DNA from: Bacillota bacterium
GTDB taxonomy: Bacteria; Bacillota_A; Clostridia; Lachnospirales; Lachnospiraceae
NCBI GenBank assembly: GCA_023407175.1
Contig: JAEYMU010000058.1
Span: 62,001 to 126,000, forward strand
DNA length: 64,000 nucleotides
Direction: 5' to 3'
In this document: positions 27,481-36,339 of the stretch, piece by piece
Layout: the number at the start of each line of letters is the position of its first letter
How positions within the stretch are numbered: position 1 is the first letter of the stretch
Notes under the pieces: generated by a model
Databases searched by the model: none
Told to the model about the DNA's origin: nothing
The model's input: the letters and a program-made list of their open reading frames with translations, nothing else
Program-made: the position numbers and the translations under genes

Positions 27481-28038
27481 ATGAGAATCGGAACAGGATA
27501 TGATGTTCATAAATTAGTCGAGGATAGGGATTTTATTCTTGGCGGTGTTAAGATACCTTACGAAAAGGGGTTACTCGGACATTCGGATGCGGATGTCCTG
27601 GTACATGCGATTATGGATGCTTTACTGGGCGCTGCTGCGCTTGGTGATATCGGAAAGCATTTTCCCGATACTGACCCGGCCTACCGGGGGATATCCAGTA
27701 TTGAATTACTAAAGAAGGTTAAGGTACTGCTTGAGGATAAGCTCTATTTCATCGAGAATATAGATGCCACTGTCATAGCCCAGAAGCCAAAGCTGGCTGA
27801 CTATCTGCCGGAGATGGTCAGGAATATTGCGGCTGCCCTTTCCCTTGAGGAGGAGCGTATAAATATCAAAGCCACCACAGAGGAAGGACTGGGATTTACC
27901 GGGGCAGGACTGGGTATTGCGGCAAATGCAGTATGCTTATTGGAAAGTATGATGGATTATCAGTATAATGTTACACCCGACAGCAGTACCGCAAGGAATT
28001 GCGCAGGCTGCAGCGGCTGTTCGAAACGTCAGAATTGA
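27481..28038 (+). CDS. ispF: 2-C-methyl-D-erythritol 2,4-cyclodiphosphate synthase with Cys-rich tail
   Basis: 185 residues from ATG 27481; the ATG at 27472 is too close to the AGGAGG site (27465-27470). IspF catalyses cyclisation of CDP-ME-2-phosphate in the non-mevalonate isoprenoid pathway. The metal ligands Asp8 and His10 (GYDVH) and His42 ([12 protein letters not shown]) are present, as are [18 protein letters not shown] and the usual end near residue 157. Unusually, it continues about 27 residues beyond the normal end, finishing with Cys174, Cys177 and Cys180 in CAGCSGC. A T-box controlled Cys operon follows. Confidence 0.94.
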   Translation: MRIGTGYDVHKLVEDRDFILGGVKIPYEKGLLGHSDADVLVHAIMDALLGAAALGDIGKHFPDTDPAYRGISSIELLKKVKVLLEDKLYFIENIDATVIAQKPKLADYLPEMVRNIAAALSLEEERINIKATTEEGLGFTGAGLGIAANAVCLLESMMDYQYNVTPDSSTARNCAGCSGCSKRQN

Positions 28039-28107
28039 TATTGACAAAATTAATCAATATGCATACAATAATAACATACTTCAAGCATTATATATTTCAA
28101 AGGCAAT

Positions 28108-28341
28108 GAACGGAAAAGTAGCTCATAAATAGTATCAGAGATAGAATGTCACTGGCTGAAAGCATTCTTTACGAAAGTATGAGTGAAGTGCATCCGGGAG
28201 CTGGTTCGGTGAGGCAATTGCTTAGCCGGGCACGGTAGCAGCCGTTATCTGTATAAGATGTATGAGCCTTTGGTTTTGGGAGCATACAAGTAGAGTGGAA
28301 CCGCGTATAACCGCCTCTATTATATAGAGACGGTTTTTTTA
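28108..28341 (+). promoter_or_regulatory. T-box riboswitch, cysteine-specific
   Basis: The conserved T-box AGAGTGGAACCGCG lies at 28292-28305, followed by the terminator CCGCCTCTA...TAGAGACGG (28311-28333) and seven Ts. Upstream lies a long stem I region beginning near AGAGATAGAATG. TGC within GAAGTGCATCC is a plausible cysteine specifier codon. Downstream genes are cysE and cysS, so uncharged tRNA-Cys should favour the antiterminator. The left edge is approximate. Confidence 0.88.
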
Positions 28342-28369
28342 TGTTAAATTTCATTAAGGGGATGTAAAA

Positions 28370-29074
28370 ATGGGCATCATTAAGTATATCAAGGATGAGA
28401 TGCAGATTATCAAGGAACGTGATCCTGCGATTAAAACACCTCTTGAGGTATTCCTTTATCCAAGCTTTAAAGCGATCCTTCGTTACCGGATTGCACACCA
28501 CTTGTATAAAAAGAAGCATTTTTTCCTGGCCCGGTGGTATTCCCAAAGGACAGTAAGGAAAACAGGAATTGAGATACATCCGGGGGCAACCATAGGAAGG
28601 GGCTTATTCATAGACCACGGACATGGGGTTGTAATCGGGGAAACCGCCATTGTCGGAGATAACGTTACCCTGTATCAGGGTGTTACGCTTGGCGGAACCG
28701 GCAAGGAGCAGGGAAAACGCCATCCCACCGTCGGCAATAATGTTATGATCAGCGCGGGAGCCAAGATATTGGGGTCTTTTACGATTGGAGAGAATTCCAA
28801 GATTGGTGCGGGCTCCGTCGTCCTTACCGAGGTACCGTCCAATTCAACTGTGGTAGGTGTTCCCGGACGGGTTGTTAAAATGAATAATATCAGAATTCCC
28901 AGAGAGGATATGGATCAGATACATTTTCCTGACCCGCTGCAAAGAGATATCGTGAATTTACAGAATGAGAATGTCTGTTTAAGACATGAGCTGAAATATG
29001 TTTACGGCAAGCTGGACCGCCTGGAGGCGGAATTAGAGAATTTAAAAATAACAAAACCGGAGGAAATGAGATGA
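28370..29074 (+). CDS. cysE: Serine O-acetyltransferase
   Basis: 234 residues. It transfers acetyl from acetyl-CoA to serine, the first step of cysteine synthesis. The left-handed beta-helix hexapeptide repeats are obvious from IHPGATIGRGLFIDHGHGVVIGET (read in parts) through VTLYQGVTLGGTGKEQGKRHPTVGN to GAGSVV. The catalytic His lies in DHGHGVVIGE. The protein is of the short EpsC type lacking the long N-terminal domain of E. coli CysE. Its C-terminal ~45 residues form a charged coiled coil instead. The T-box leader is directly upstream, and the stop overlaps the cysS start (ATGA). Confidence 0.93.
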   Translation: MGIIKYIKDEMQIIKERDPAIKTPLEVFLYPSFKAILRYRIAHHLYKKKHFFLARWYSQRTVRKTGIEIHPGATIGRGLFIDHGHGVVIGETAIVGDNVTLYQGVTLGGTGKEQGKRHPTVGNNVMISAGAKILGSFTIGENSKIGAGSVVLTEVPSNSTVVGVPGRVVKMNNIRIPREDMDQIHFPDPLQRDIVNLQNENVCLRHELKYVYGKLDRLEAELENLKITKPEEMR

Positions 29075-30474
29075 AGATTTATAATACGCTGACACAGAAA
29101 AAAGAAGAGTTTATTCCCTTGGAGGAAGGAAAAGTAAGAATGTATGTCTGCGGGCCGACCGTATATAATTATATTCATATCGGTAACGCCAGACCGGCAA
29201 TTTTGTTTGATACCTTCCGAAGATATCTGGAATACCGCGGTTACGACGTAAATTATGTCTCAAACTTTACAGACGTTGATGATAGAATTATTAAAAAGGC
29301 AAATGAAGAGGGAGTCAGTGCCTCCGAGATTTCCGAGCGTTATATCAGGGAATTCAAAACGGACATGAAGGCACTGAACATTAAGGAGGCTACCCACCAT
29401 CCCAAGGCTACCGAGGAAATTGACGGAATGATCGAGATGATAGACACCCTGATTAAGAAGGGCCATGCCTATGAGAAGAATGGAACGGTATACTTTCGGA
29501 CGAGAAGCTTCACTCCCTACGGTAAATTATCCAAGAAGAAGCTGGATGATCTGGAGGCGGGAATCCGTATTGCAGTAAGTGAGGAGAAGGAGGACCCCAT
29601 GGATTTCGTGCTCTGGAAGCCAAAGAAGGAGGGGGAGCCTTACTGGACCTCCCCCTGGAGTGAGGGACGTCCCGGCTGGCATATTGAATGTTCCGTTATG
29701 AGCCGGAAGTATCTGGGAGAGCAGATTGATATTCATGCCGGAGGTGAAGACCTTGTATTCCCCCACCATGAAAATGAAATAGCACAGAGTGAGGCGGCTA
29801 ACGGAAAGGAGTTTTCCAGATACTGGATGCACAATGCCTTTATCAATATCGACAATAAGAAAATGTCCAAATCGGAGGGGAACTTCTTTACAGTACGTGA
29901 AATCTGCGAGCAATACGATCCCCAGGTAGTGCGCTTCTTTATCCTGAATTCCCATTACCGCAGTCCGCTCAATTTCAGCAAGGAGCTGATAGAGGCCGCC
30001 AGGAATTCCTTAACCAGAATCCTTACCTCCATCGGACAATTGAAGCATTTGCTGGACAGCGGCGCCCTGAAGAGGGAATTTACCGCTTCGGATGAGGAGC
30101 TGATTCTTACAGAGGCCGAGGCACTGAATCGTAAATTCATGGATGCCATGGAGGACGATTTTAATACCGCCGATGCCATTGCCGCAATCTTTGAGCTGGT
30201 AAAGCTTGCGAATACGAATTGCACCGGAGACAGCAGCACCGGCTTTGTTAAGCTGTTCTATGATAGGCTTGTTAATCTGTGCGATATTCTTGGGATTAAA
30301 ACCGAGCAGGAAGAGGAGCTTCTGGATGCAGATATTGAAAAACTGATCGAGGACAGGCAAACGGCAAGAAAGAATAAGGATTTTGCCAGGGCTGATGAAA
30401 TCAGGAAGCTTCTTCTCGAGAAGGGTATTGTACTGGAGGATACCAGAGAGGGTGTCAGATGGAAACGAAGCTAA
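29071..30474 (+). CDS. cysS: Cysteinyl-tRNA synthetase
   Basis: 467 residues, the standard length. The class I signature YIHIGNARP (HIGH-like, residues ~35-43) and KKMSKSEGN (KMSKS) are present. The zinc ligands begin with Cys27 (YVCGPTVYN) and include the [11 protein letters not shown]ys and the HH of VFPHHENE. It charges tRNA-Cys, whose uncharged form is read by the upstream T-box, closing a feedback loop. The ATGA overlap with cysE and a 16-bp overlap with the mini-III gene show a tightly packed operon. Confidence 0.97.
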   Translation: MKIYNTLTQKKEEFIPLEEGKVRMYVCGPTVYNYIHIGNARPAILFDTFRRYLEYRGYDVNYVSNFTDVDDRIIKKANEEGVSASEISERYIREFKTDMKALNIKEATHHPKATEEIDGMIEMIDTLIKKGHAYEKNGTVYFRTRSFTPYGKLSKKKLDDLEAGIRIAVSEEKEDPMDFVLWKPKKEGEPYWTSPWSEGRPGWHIECSVMSRKYLGEQIDIHAGGEDLVFPHHENEIAQSEAANGKEFSRYWMHNAFINIDNKKMSKSEGNFFTVREICEQYDPQVVRFFILNSHYRSPLNFSKELIEAARNSLTRILTSIGQLKHLLDSGALKREFTASDEELILTEAEALNRKFMDAMEDDFNTADAIAAIFELVKLANTNCTGDSSTGFVKLFYDRLVNLCDILGIKTEQEEELLDADIEKLIEDRQTARKNKDFARADEIRKLLLEKGIVLEDTREGVRWKRS

Positions 30475-30911
30475 CAAATGGGGAAGATAATATAGGTATC
30501 TGCCAGTATATTAGGAGTTCACTTAAGCTGCCGGAAACGGATATCAGGACCTATTCACCCCTGACGCTTGCCTTTATCGGGGATTCGATCTTTGATCTGA
30601 TTATCCGTACTGCGGTGGTGGAGGGAGGCAATGCTCCGGTCAATAAGCTTCATAAGCAGGCCTCGAAGCTGGTTCAGGCCTCGGCACAGGCACAGCTTTA
30701 TCACACCATCAAGGAGCAATTGACTGCGGAGGAATTGTCGATATTCAAACGGGGACGGAATGCCAAGTCCTTTACGACAGCGAAGAATGCCGGAGTGGTG
30801 GAATACCGTACTGCTACCGGACTGGAGGCACTGGTAGGTTACCTGTATCTGACAGATCAGATGGACCGTTTGATGGAATTAATAAAATCGCATGTGATAG
30901 ATCATGAATAG
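30459..30911 (+). CDS. mrnC: Mini-ribonuclease III
   Basis: 150 residues. This is an RNase III catalytic domain only, with LAFIGDSIFDLIIRT and EYRTATGLEALVGYLYL carrying the acidic metal ligands, and no dsRNA-binding domain. In Bacillus this protein (MrnC) matures 23S rRNA. It follows cysS in many Firmicutes, exactly as here, which strengthens the call. Its start lies 16 bp inside cysS. A strong terminator follows 4 bp after the stop. Confidence 0.93.
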   Translation: METKLTNGEDNIGICQYIRSSLKLPETDIRTYSPLTLAFIGDSIFDLIIRTAVVEGGNAPVNKLHKQASKLVQASAQAQLYHTIKEQLTAEELSIFKRGRNAKSFTTAKNAGVVEYRTATGLEALVGYLYLTDQMDRLMELIKSHVIDHE

Positions 30912-30914
30912 AAA

Positions 30915-30957
30915 AGGGCCGTATTCATTCAAAAATGAGCGAATATGGCTCTTTTTT
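30915..30957 (+). terminator. Intrinsic terminator of the cysE-cysS-mrnC operon
   Basis: AGGGCCGTATTC and GAATATGGCTCT pair around a loop and are followed by six Ts. It starts 4 bp after the mrnC stop. Confidence 0.88.
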
Positions 30958-30958
30958 G

Positions 30959-30976
30959 TAGGACATTACGTCCTAT
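30959..30976. repeat. Short dispersed palindromic repeat, copy 2
   Basis: TAGGACATTACGTCCTAT, 16 of 18 identical to the copy at 27132. AGGAC/GTCCT arms. The remaining ~230 bp before the next gene contain no recognisable gene; the sequence is AT-rich with no clear promoter. Confidence 0.55.
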
Positions 30977-31208
30977 TACATAAAAAGCATACAGAGAATT
31001 GGTAATTAGATATGGATATATTGGAACCCGGCGGGATTTTATTACGTCTAATTATCAGACAGAATACAGGAACGATATCAGACATAAGATTTATACCAGA
31101 CACTGGAATGCGGATTGGTAATTCATGAATTATGGCTGCACTGCAAGCGCTGAAGGAAAAGGAATGTGATTAAGGGGGATGCGCAGTAGTGCAAGAATGG
31201 AGGAGTTT

Positions 31209-32324
31209 ATGAAAAAGGGAAGGGTACTCTCGGTAATTTGTTTTGTATTAATTATGGTTTTGCTGTTGTCGGCATGCGCAAGTAAGGGAATGAATTCCGC
31301 AACGGATACAAGCAGTCCCGAGGTCAGCTCCAGCTCATACGGCAGTAGCATGGGATATGACAGCCTCACCAATGAGAAAGGTGATACCGAAGCGGCAGTT
31401 GCTCCGGGTGAAGCAGATTATGGAACAGCGGACAGCCAGACGGAAAACAGCAGTGATGAGGACATTAATAATTCCGCTGCTCTGACTACGGGGGATTTAG
31501 AGGCACAGTCACAGGAAAAAATCATTAAGAATTATTATCTTGATATTGAGACACAGGATTTTGATCAGCTAATTACAAATATCAACGATCAGATCAAAAG
31601 CCTTGGAGGATATGTAGAAAGCTCCTCCATCGGCGGAAAGAGCTTCTATGAAAGCAATGTAACCCGAAGGGGCAGCATTGTGGCAAGAATTCCCACGGAC
31701 AGGGCAGACGAATTTGTGAATACGGTGGATGAAACCGCTAATGTCACGAATAACCAAAGCTCAACGAAAAACGTTACACTTGACTATGTTGATACGCAGA
31801 GTAAGATTGAGGCTCTGAAAATCGAACAGGAAAGATTATATGCAATACTGGAGAAGGCGGAGGATTTGGATAGCGTAATAACCCTTGAGAGCCGTTTAAG
31901 TGATATCCGGTATGAGCTTGAGAATTATGAAAGCCAGCTTCGGGTTTATGATAACCAGGTTCAGTACAGCACTATAACGATGGAGATTCAGGAGGTTGAA
32001 CGGATTACTCCCGATACCAAGGAAAAGCCTACCTTTGTCAGCAGAATTCAAAATGGATTCAGTGATACCCTTTATAATATCAGCGAGGGCTTTCAGAATT
32101 TTATGGTCTGGTTGATTGTAAATCTGCCCTATTTGTTGATCTGGGGCATTATAATATTTATCATAATTATGGTCGTACGCAGATATATAAGAAAAACAGG
32201 AGGGAAGAAGCATATAACCGCTGCTCCCTTCCCTGCCGGACAGGATAGTGCAGTGCAGTCAACGGTGAATTCACAGAAACAGGAAAATACAAACCCGAAG
32301 AGTGGCAACGGGCCTGCGGAGTAA
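31209..32324 (+). CDS. DUF4349 lipoprotein
   Basis: 371 residues from ATG 31209, preceded by GGAGGAG. An N-terminal lipoprotein signal ends in LLLSAC with lipidated Cys23. A low-complexity Ser/Thr/Asp/Glu linker (~25-110) follows. The DUF4349 region spans ~115-300 (KNYYLDIETQDFDQLI, SLGGYVESSSIGG, RIPTDRADEFV, VDTQSKIEALKIEQERL, a coiled-coil segment). A single transmembrane helix lies at ~305-330, with a basic cytoplasmic tail. The protein would be anchored at both ends on the outer face of the membrane. Function of the family is unknown. It is monocistronic, with a terminator after it. Confidence 0.88.
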   Translation: MKKGRVLSVICFVLIMVLLLSACASKGMNSATDTSSPEVSSSSYGSSMGYDSLTNEKGDTEAAVAPGEADYGTADSQTENSSDEDINNSAALTTGDLEAQSQEKIIKNYYLDIETQDFDQLITNINDQIKSLGGYVESSSIGGKSFYESNVTRRGSIVARIPTDRADEFVNTVDETANVTNNQSSTKNVTLDYVDTQSKIEALKIEQERLYAILEKAEDLDSVITLESRLSDIRYELENYESQLRVYDNQVQYSTITMEIQEVERITPDTKEKPTFVSRIQNGFSDTLYNISEGFQNFMVWLIVNLPYLLIWGIIIFIIIMVVRRYIRKTGGKKHITAAPFPAGQDSAVQSTVNSQKQENTNPKSGNGPAE

Positions 32325-32387
32325 AAATGAAGCAAAGGAATCTGCCGGAGTGTATTTACACTCTGGGGAGACAACGAAAAAATGGAT

Positions 32388-32440
32388 GAGTTGTCGCGCG
32401 AGTACGTTTTTAATCGAACTGGCGCGACGGCTCTTTTTTT
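32388..32440 (+). terminator. Terminator after the DUF4349 gene
   Basis: GAGTTGTCGCGC and GCGCGACGGCTC pair (with G-U pairs) around a loop and are followed by seven Ts. Confidence 0.8.
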
Positions 32441-32573
32441 CTATGGTAGGCTGCTGCAGTCCTTCTGTGCTATAATAAGAGAAACGGAATTAAGAATAAT
32501 AGAAGCAAAGAAGTTAAAGAATATATAAAAGCCAGAGCAGTAATTGGATATGGGAGAAATCGGGGTGATGATG

Positions 32574-33776
32574 ATGGAAAAGATAATATTTCATGTAGAT
32601 GTAAACTCGGCTTATTTAAGCTGGGAAGCAGTGAACCGCCTAAAGGCCGGGGAAGAGCCGGATCTGCGTGAAATACCCTCTGTGGTGGCCGGAGACAGGA
32701 ATAAAAGGCATGGTGTAATTCTTGCAAAATCCATTCCCGCCAAAAAATATGGGATACGGACAGGAGAACCCCTTGTAGATGCCTTAAAAAAATGTCCCGA
32801 GCTTGTTCTGGTACCGCCGAATCACCGCCTCTATGAAGAATATTCTCATGACTTTATTCGTATTTTAAATGATTTTTCACCCTGTGTGGAACAGTGCTCC
32901 ATTGATGAGGCCTATTGCGATATGACCGGAATGTCCAACTTGTTCGGCCCTCCTGTGGAAGCTGCCCTAAGGCTTAAGGACCGTATCAAAAGGGAACTGG
33001 GCTTTACGGTTAATGTAGGAATTTCAAATAATAAGCTTCTGGCAAAGATGGCCTCCGATTTTCAAAAGCCGGATAAGGTGCATACTTTGTATCCGGAGGA
33101 AATCGAGGATAAGATGTGGGCCCTTCCGGTAGGGGAGCTATACTTCGTTGGGAAATCCACAGTAAAAAAGCTGGGTGAACTCGGTATCTATACCATCGGG
33201 GATTTAGCAAAGACGGATATTGGGATACTGCGCTCCCATCTTAAGAAGCATGGAGAGATAATTCACAGCTTTGCGAATGGGATCGATGCCTCGCTGCTGT
33301 CCCAGGAGGAGGTTAAGAATAAGGGCTATAGTAATTCCACGACGATTGCCTTTGATGTGGAGGAGGATTCCACCGCTAAAAGGATTCTTCTTACCCTGGC
33401 GGAAAATGTGGCGGTACGGCTTCGCAGTGACGGTGTAATGGCTAATATGGTATCGGTCAGCATTATTGATGCGGATTTCAGGCATAGCTCCCATCAGACC
33501 ACCTTGCTTAGTCCGACCCATAATGCGGATGATATTCATAAGGCAGCAGCTATGCTGTTTGATGAGCTGTGGGACGGTTCACCGATTCGTAATCTGGGTA
33601 TCCAGGCCGGTAAGGTAGTTTCTGACACAGCCGGGCGTCAGATGAATTTATTTGGGCTCGAAACCGACGATAAGAAGGAGAAGCTGGACAAGGCAATCGA
33701 CAGAATCCGTGACCGGTATGGCTATGGAGCGATTCAAAGGGCAAGTCTGACCGACCGGAATAAGGATAATGTTTGA
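32574..33776 (+). CDS. dinB: DNA polymerase IV (Y family)
   Basis: About 400 residues. Three ATGs in a row (32568, 32571, 32574) are possible; 32574 gives the usual MEKIIFHVDVNSAY start. Y-family motifs are FHVDVNSAYLSWEA (first metal Asp), CSIDEAYCDMTG (acidic active-site pair), VGISNNKLLAKMASDFQKP and the HhH-like VGKSTVKKLGELGIYTIGDLA. Near the C terminus RQMNLFG is a beta-clamp-binding motif. It performs translesion synthesis. No LexA box was recognised in the upstream sequence. Confidence 0.92.
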   Translation: MEKIIFHVDVNSAYLSWEAVNRLKAGEEPDLREIPSVVAGDRNKRHGVILAKSIPAKKYGIRTGEPLVDALKKCPELVLVPPNHRLYEEYSHDFIRILNDFSPCVEQCSIDEAYCDMTGMSNLFGPPVEAALRLKDRIKRELGFTVNVGISNNKLLAKMASDFQKPDKVHTLYPEEIEDKMWALPVGELYFVGKSTVKKLGELGIYTIGDLAKTDIGILRSHLKKHGEIIHSFANGIDASLLSQEEVKNKGYSNSTTIAFDVEEDSTAKRILLTLAENVAVRLRSDGVMANMVSVSIIDADFRHSSHQTTLLSPTHNADDIHKAAAMLFDELWDGSPIRNLGIQAGKVVSDTAGRQMNLFGLETDDKKEKLDKAIDRIRDRYGYGAIQRASLTDRNKDNV

Positions 33777-33863
33777 GGCTTGTTCTTTTCCGTCGATAAT
33801 TTGTACTTGTTTTATATGGAAATATATGTAAAACTGTGCTAACCTGTTTGTGACGAGCTGTAT

Positions 33864-33967
33864 GATCAAAGCGTCAAAAGCACCTATGGTGCTTTCCGGA
33901 TGCAATCTATTGTTATGCAAGCTGGCTTGCAATAACAACAGATTGTATTCGGGAGCTGCGTAGCAGC
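33864..33967. repeat. Cluster of intergenic hairpins after dinB
   Basis: AAAGCACC-TAT-GGTGCTTT (33877-33895) comes first. Next is a long stem from ATGCAATCTATTGTTATGC (from 33900) with its near-complement ending at 33949 (GCAATAACAACAGATTGTAT). Last is GCTGC-GTA-GCAGC (33955-33967). The cluster occupies most of the 280-bp gap. No T-run follows. It resembles the structured intergenic elements elsewhere in the window but shares no obvious sequence. Confidence 0.55.
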
Positions 33968-34058
33968 CTTTGATGCTTTAATCATCTGTATAAGTCAGAT
34001 GCAGTTTGCGCATAGTCATCCCGGAAAAGCTGAAAACATGCGCAGGAATGGAGGAAAA

Positions 34059-34466
34059 ATGAGAGGCTTTCTGTTATGCCTGCTCCTCATTCTTAAGATA
34101 CCCGTTCCCATGGACGAGCTAATTCATGGCATTCCAGAGGTCATCATTGCAGAGATCAGACATGGAGGTTTTGAGCAGGCCCTGTCGCCTATGGAGGCTT
34201 TAGATTTGGTAAAGGAACGGTACGCAGCCAATTTTGATAAAGTATATGAAGCTTCTGAGGATGAATATTATTATAAGCTGGCCTCCGCCGATTATTATCT
34301 GGTATATGAGGGAGAGACTGCAGCAGGCGGGGATTATCTGATCCATCTGTATGAATTTGTTGTGGATGAGCCGGAGACCGGTATGGGACACACAGTGACC
34401 TATGGCTGGTTCAGTGTAGACCGTGTAAGCCGCAGGATAATAGAGAAGTCTGAAATAATAAATTGA
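34059..34466 (+). CDS. Small exported protein of unknown function
   Basis: 135 residues from ATG 34059, preceded by GGAGGAAAA. The N terminus has a basic residue and a hydrophobic run (MRGFLLCLLLILKIPVPM) consistent with a signal peptide or membrane anchor. The rest is acidic with aromatic-rich patches (DEYYYKLASADYYLVYEG) and ends with TYGWFSVDRVSRRIIEKSE, which looks like a small beta-rich domain of the PepSY-like size class. No family was recognised. It is a stand-alone gene facing the ABC permease gene; the two end-to-end genes are separated by 180 bp with a small hairpin (34508-34533). Confidence 0.65.
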   Translation: MRGFLLCLLLILKIPVPMDELIHGIPEVIIAEIRHGGFEQALSPMEALDLVKERYAANFDKVYEASEDEYYYKLASADYYLVYEGETAAGGDYLIHLYEFVVDEPETGMGHTVTYGWFSVDRVSRRIIEKSEIIN

Positions 34467-34645
34467 CAATTAGTCATTCCGTCATAAGACAGTATGTGCT
34501 TAGAAGCATGGCGCAGCGTAAAAGCTACGCCATTTCCTCATGTACCGGGGGTATTCAGTTCTGGCATTACTGCCATTGGAAGGCCCTTAAAAGCACGCAT
34601 TTTATTAACCTACCAATCCCTATTAGGGGTAAAACCATCCGTATT

Positions 34646-35413
34646 CTATATGTCTTTCTTACGGAACTTCCATATAGCTGATGCAGCGGACAGCAAAACC
34701 CAAAATCCGAGGATAACGAACGCCGCTATGCTTCCTGTGTATTCTATACTGCCTTTCTGCGCCATTCCTGAAAGAGTGTGGATAGCCGATGCGGGCAAAG
34801 CTGGTATAACCATATTCTGGAGCATTTTAGGGAAAAGTTCAGCAATGGCCGGTAGAAACAAGACAATAAGCGGCATTACTATTCCGGTCACCGTATTTCT
34901 TGCAGAAAATGTTGCGCAGACTGTGAGCAATACATAAAAGGGCGGCATGACAATACTTCCGGCGGCAAACTGCCATACCTCTGATAAAGCAGGCATTTGT
35001 TTGTGGACGGCTGATACAAGAAGCTGTCCGTTAAAAAGAGTAACAAGTGCCACAATAATTCCAGCCACCAGAGAAACAAGGCAGAACATGAGTGCTTTTG
35101 CAATGAAATAGCGGCTTCTTGCCGGGGTCGCCGCAAGATATGACTGTATGGTTTTGCCTTGAAACTCCCGCCCAATCTGAATAGCTACAAAAAGCAGAAG
35201 TAGAATTGTTACAACATCCACCCCAAGCATATTTACTTCGATAATGGACATGGGTTCAAGCTCAAACAAAGACCTGTCTTGTGTTACCTGTGTAGTTAAA
35301 GCGAACAAAAGCCCCGTAAGTATACTGGATATTGTCGCAAGAATTAGATACAGCCGAGAAGATTTAGGAAACCACATCTTTTTCCACTCTGCACCAATGG
35401 AATTCATCATCAT
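34646..35413 (-). CDS. ABC-2 type transporter permease
   Basis: 255 residues with six predicted transmembrane segments and the ABC-2 pattern: an N-terminal EWKKMWFPKSS, then alternating hydrophobic helices including VVTILLLLFVAIQIGREFQGKTIQ and a C-terminal ILGFWVLLSAASAIWKFRKKD (read in parts). It pairs with the ATPase upstream (start overlaps the ATPase stop, ATGA-style). Exporters of this kind, under MerR control, often remove drugs or peptides; the substrate here is unknown. Confidence 0.88.
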   Translation of the reverse strand: MMMNSIGAEWKKMWFPKSSRLYLILATISSILTGLLFALTTQVTQDRSLFELEPMSIIEVNMLGVDVVTILLLLFVAIQIGREFQGKTIQSYLAATPARSRYFIAKALMFCLVSLVAGIIVALVTLFNGQLLVSAVHKQMPALSEVWQFAAGSIVMPPFYVLLTVCATFSARNTVTGIVMPLIVLFLPAIAELFPKMLQNMVIPALPASAIHTLSGMAQKGSIEYTGSIAAFVILGFWVLLSAASAIWKFRKKDI

Positions 35414-36339
35414 TTTACCTCCCTGTCTGGACGAAGGCTAGTACCCTTGTACTCCGTTTTCCCCTCCACCAATTCGGTGAAAAGCTGTTCCAAAGATGGC
35501 TGATGGGATACCAACTCGTAAATACGAAGTTCATTCGCAAAGGCAATATCCCCAATGCGTCTTGCATTCATTTTTCTTACTCGGAGAACCTCAGGTTTTA
35601 CCATATCCACCTGCGCACCGCTCGTTATCAATATTTCCCGTAGATTTGATGTGTCGTTTGATTGTACCTGCACATAGGAACTCAAACTTCTTGCTTGCAT
35701 TTCATCCATGCTCATATCAGCAATCAACTCACCACATGCAAGCACGATAATTCTATCGGTTACTTCTTGAACTTCGCTCAATAGATGGCTTGATATAAGA
35801 ACAGCCTTCCCTTGTTTTGCTAAATCCCTGAGAAGTGTGCGAAGCCAATGAATACCCTCCACATCTAAGCCGTTGAAAGGCTCATCCATCATAACTGTTT
35901 CGGGATCACCTATAAGAGCAGAAGCGATACCAACTCTTTGCCTCATGCCAAAAGAAAATTCACCAATTTTCTTATTTGCAACCTCTTTCAGACCCACAGC
36001 AGCAAGCAGATCCCCGACTTTGCCGTGGCCGACCCCGGAAGCGGTTGTTAAAATCTCCAGGTGTTGTCTTGGAGTTAATCGGGAATCTATTGCGTTGGCA
36101 TCCACCATTGCACCAATCTTTTTCAAAGGTGCGTCCAGCGAAGCGTAGGATTTTCCATCAACTGTAACACGCCCTGCGGTGGGCGCGGCCAAATTCAGAA
36201 TCATTCGTATAATTGTGGTTTTTCCAGCTCCATTAGGGCCGAGAAAACCAGTGACGACGCCCGGATGAACTTGAAAACTGACATTATTTACCGCCATTTT
36301 ATCAGCGTATTTCTTTGTCAGGTTTGTTAGCTGTATCAT
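35410..36339 (-). CDS. ABC exporter ATP-binding protein
   Basis: 309 residues; the second ATG of an ATGATG pair is taken because AGGAGGG lies 5 bp before it. Walker A is GPNGAGKTT, the Q-loop region follows, the signature is FSFGMRQRVGIA (a variant of LSGGQ), Walker B is MMDEPFNGLD and the switch His lies in ISSHLLSEV. It belongs to the drug-exporter/CcmA-like group. It overlaps the MerR gene upstream by 38 bp and the permease downstream by 4 bp, so the three are one operon driven by the MerR promoter. Confidence 0.93.
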   Translation of the reverse strand: MIQLTNLTKKYADKMAVNNVSFQVHPGVVTGFLGPNGAGKTTIIRMILNLAAPTAGRVTVDGKSYASLDAPLKKIGAMVDANAIDSRLTPRQHLEILTTASGVGHGKVGDLLAAVGLKEVANKKIGEFSFGMRQRVGIASALIGDPETVMMDEPFNGLDVEGIHWLRTLLRDLAKQGKAVLISSHLLSEVQEVTDRIIVLACGELIADMSMDEMQARSLSSYVQVQSNDTSNLREILITSGAQVDMVKPEVLRVRKMNARRIGDIAFANELRIYELVSHQPSLEQLFTELVEGKTEYKGTSLRPDREVK

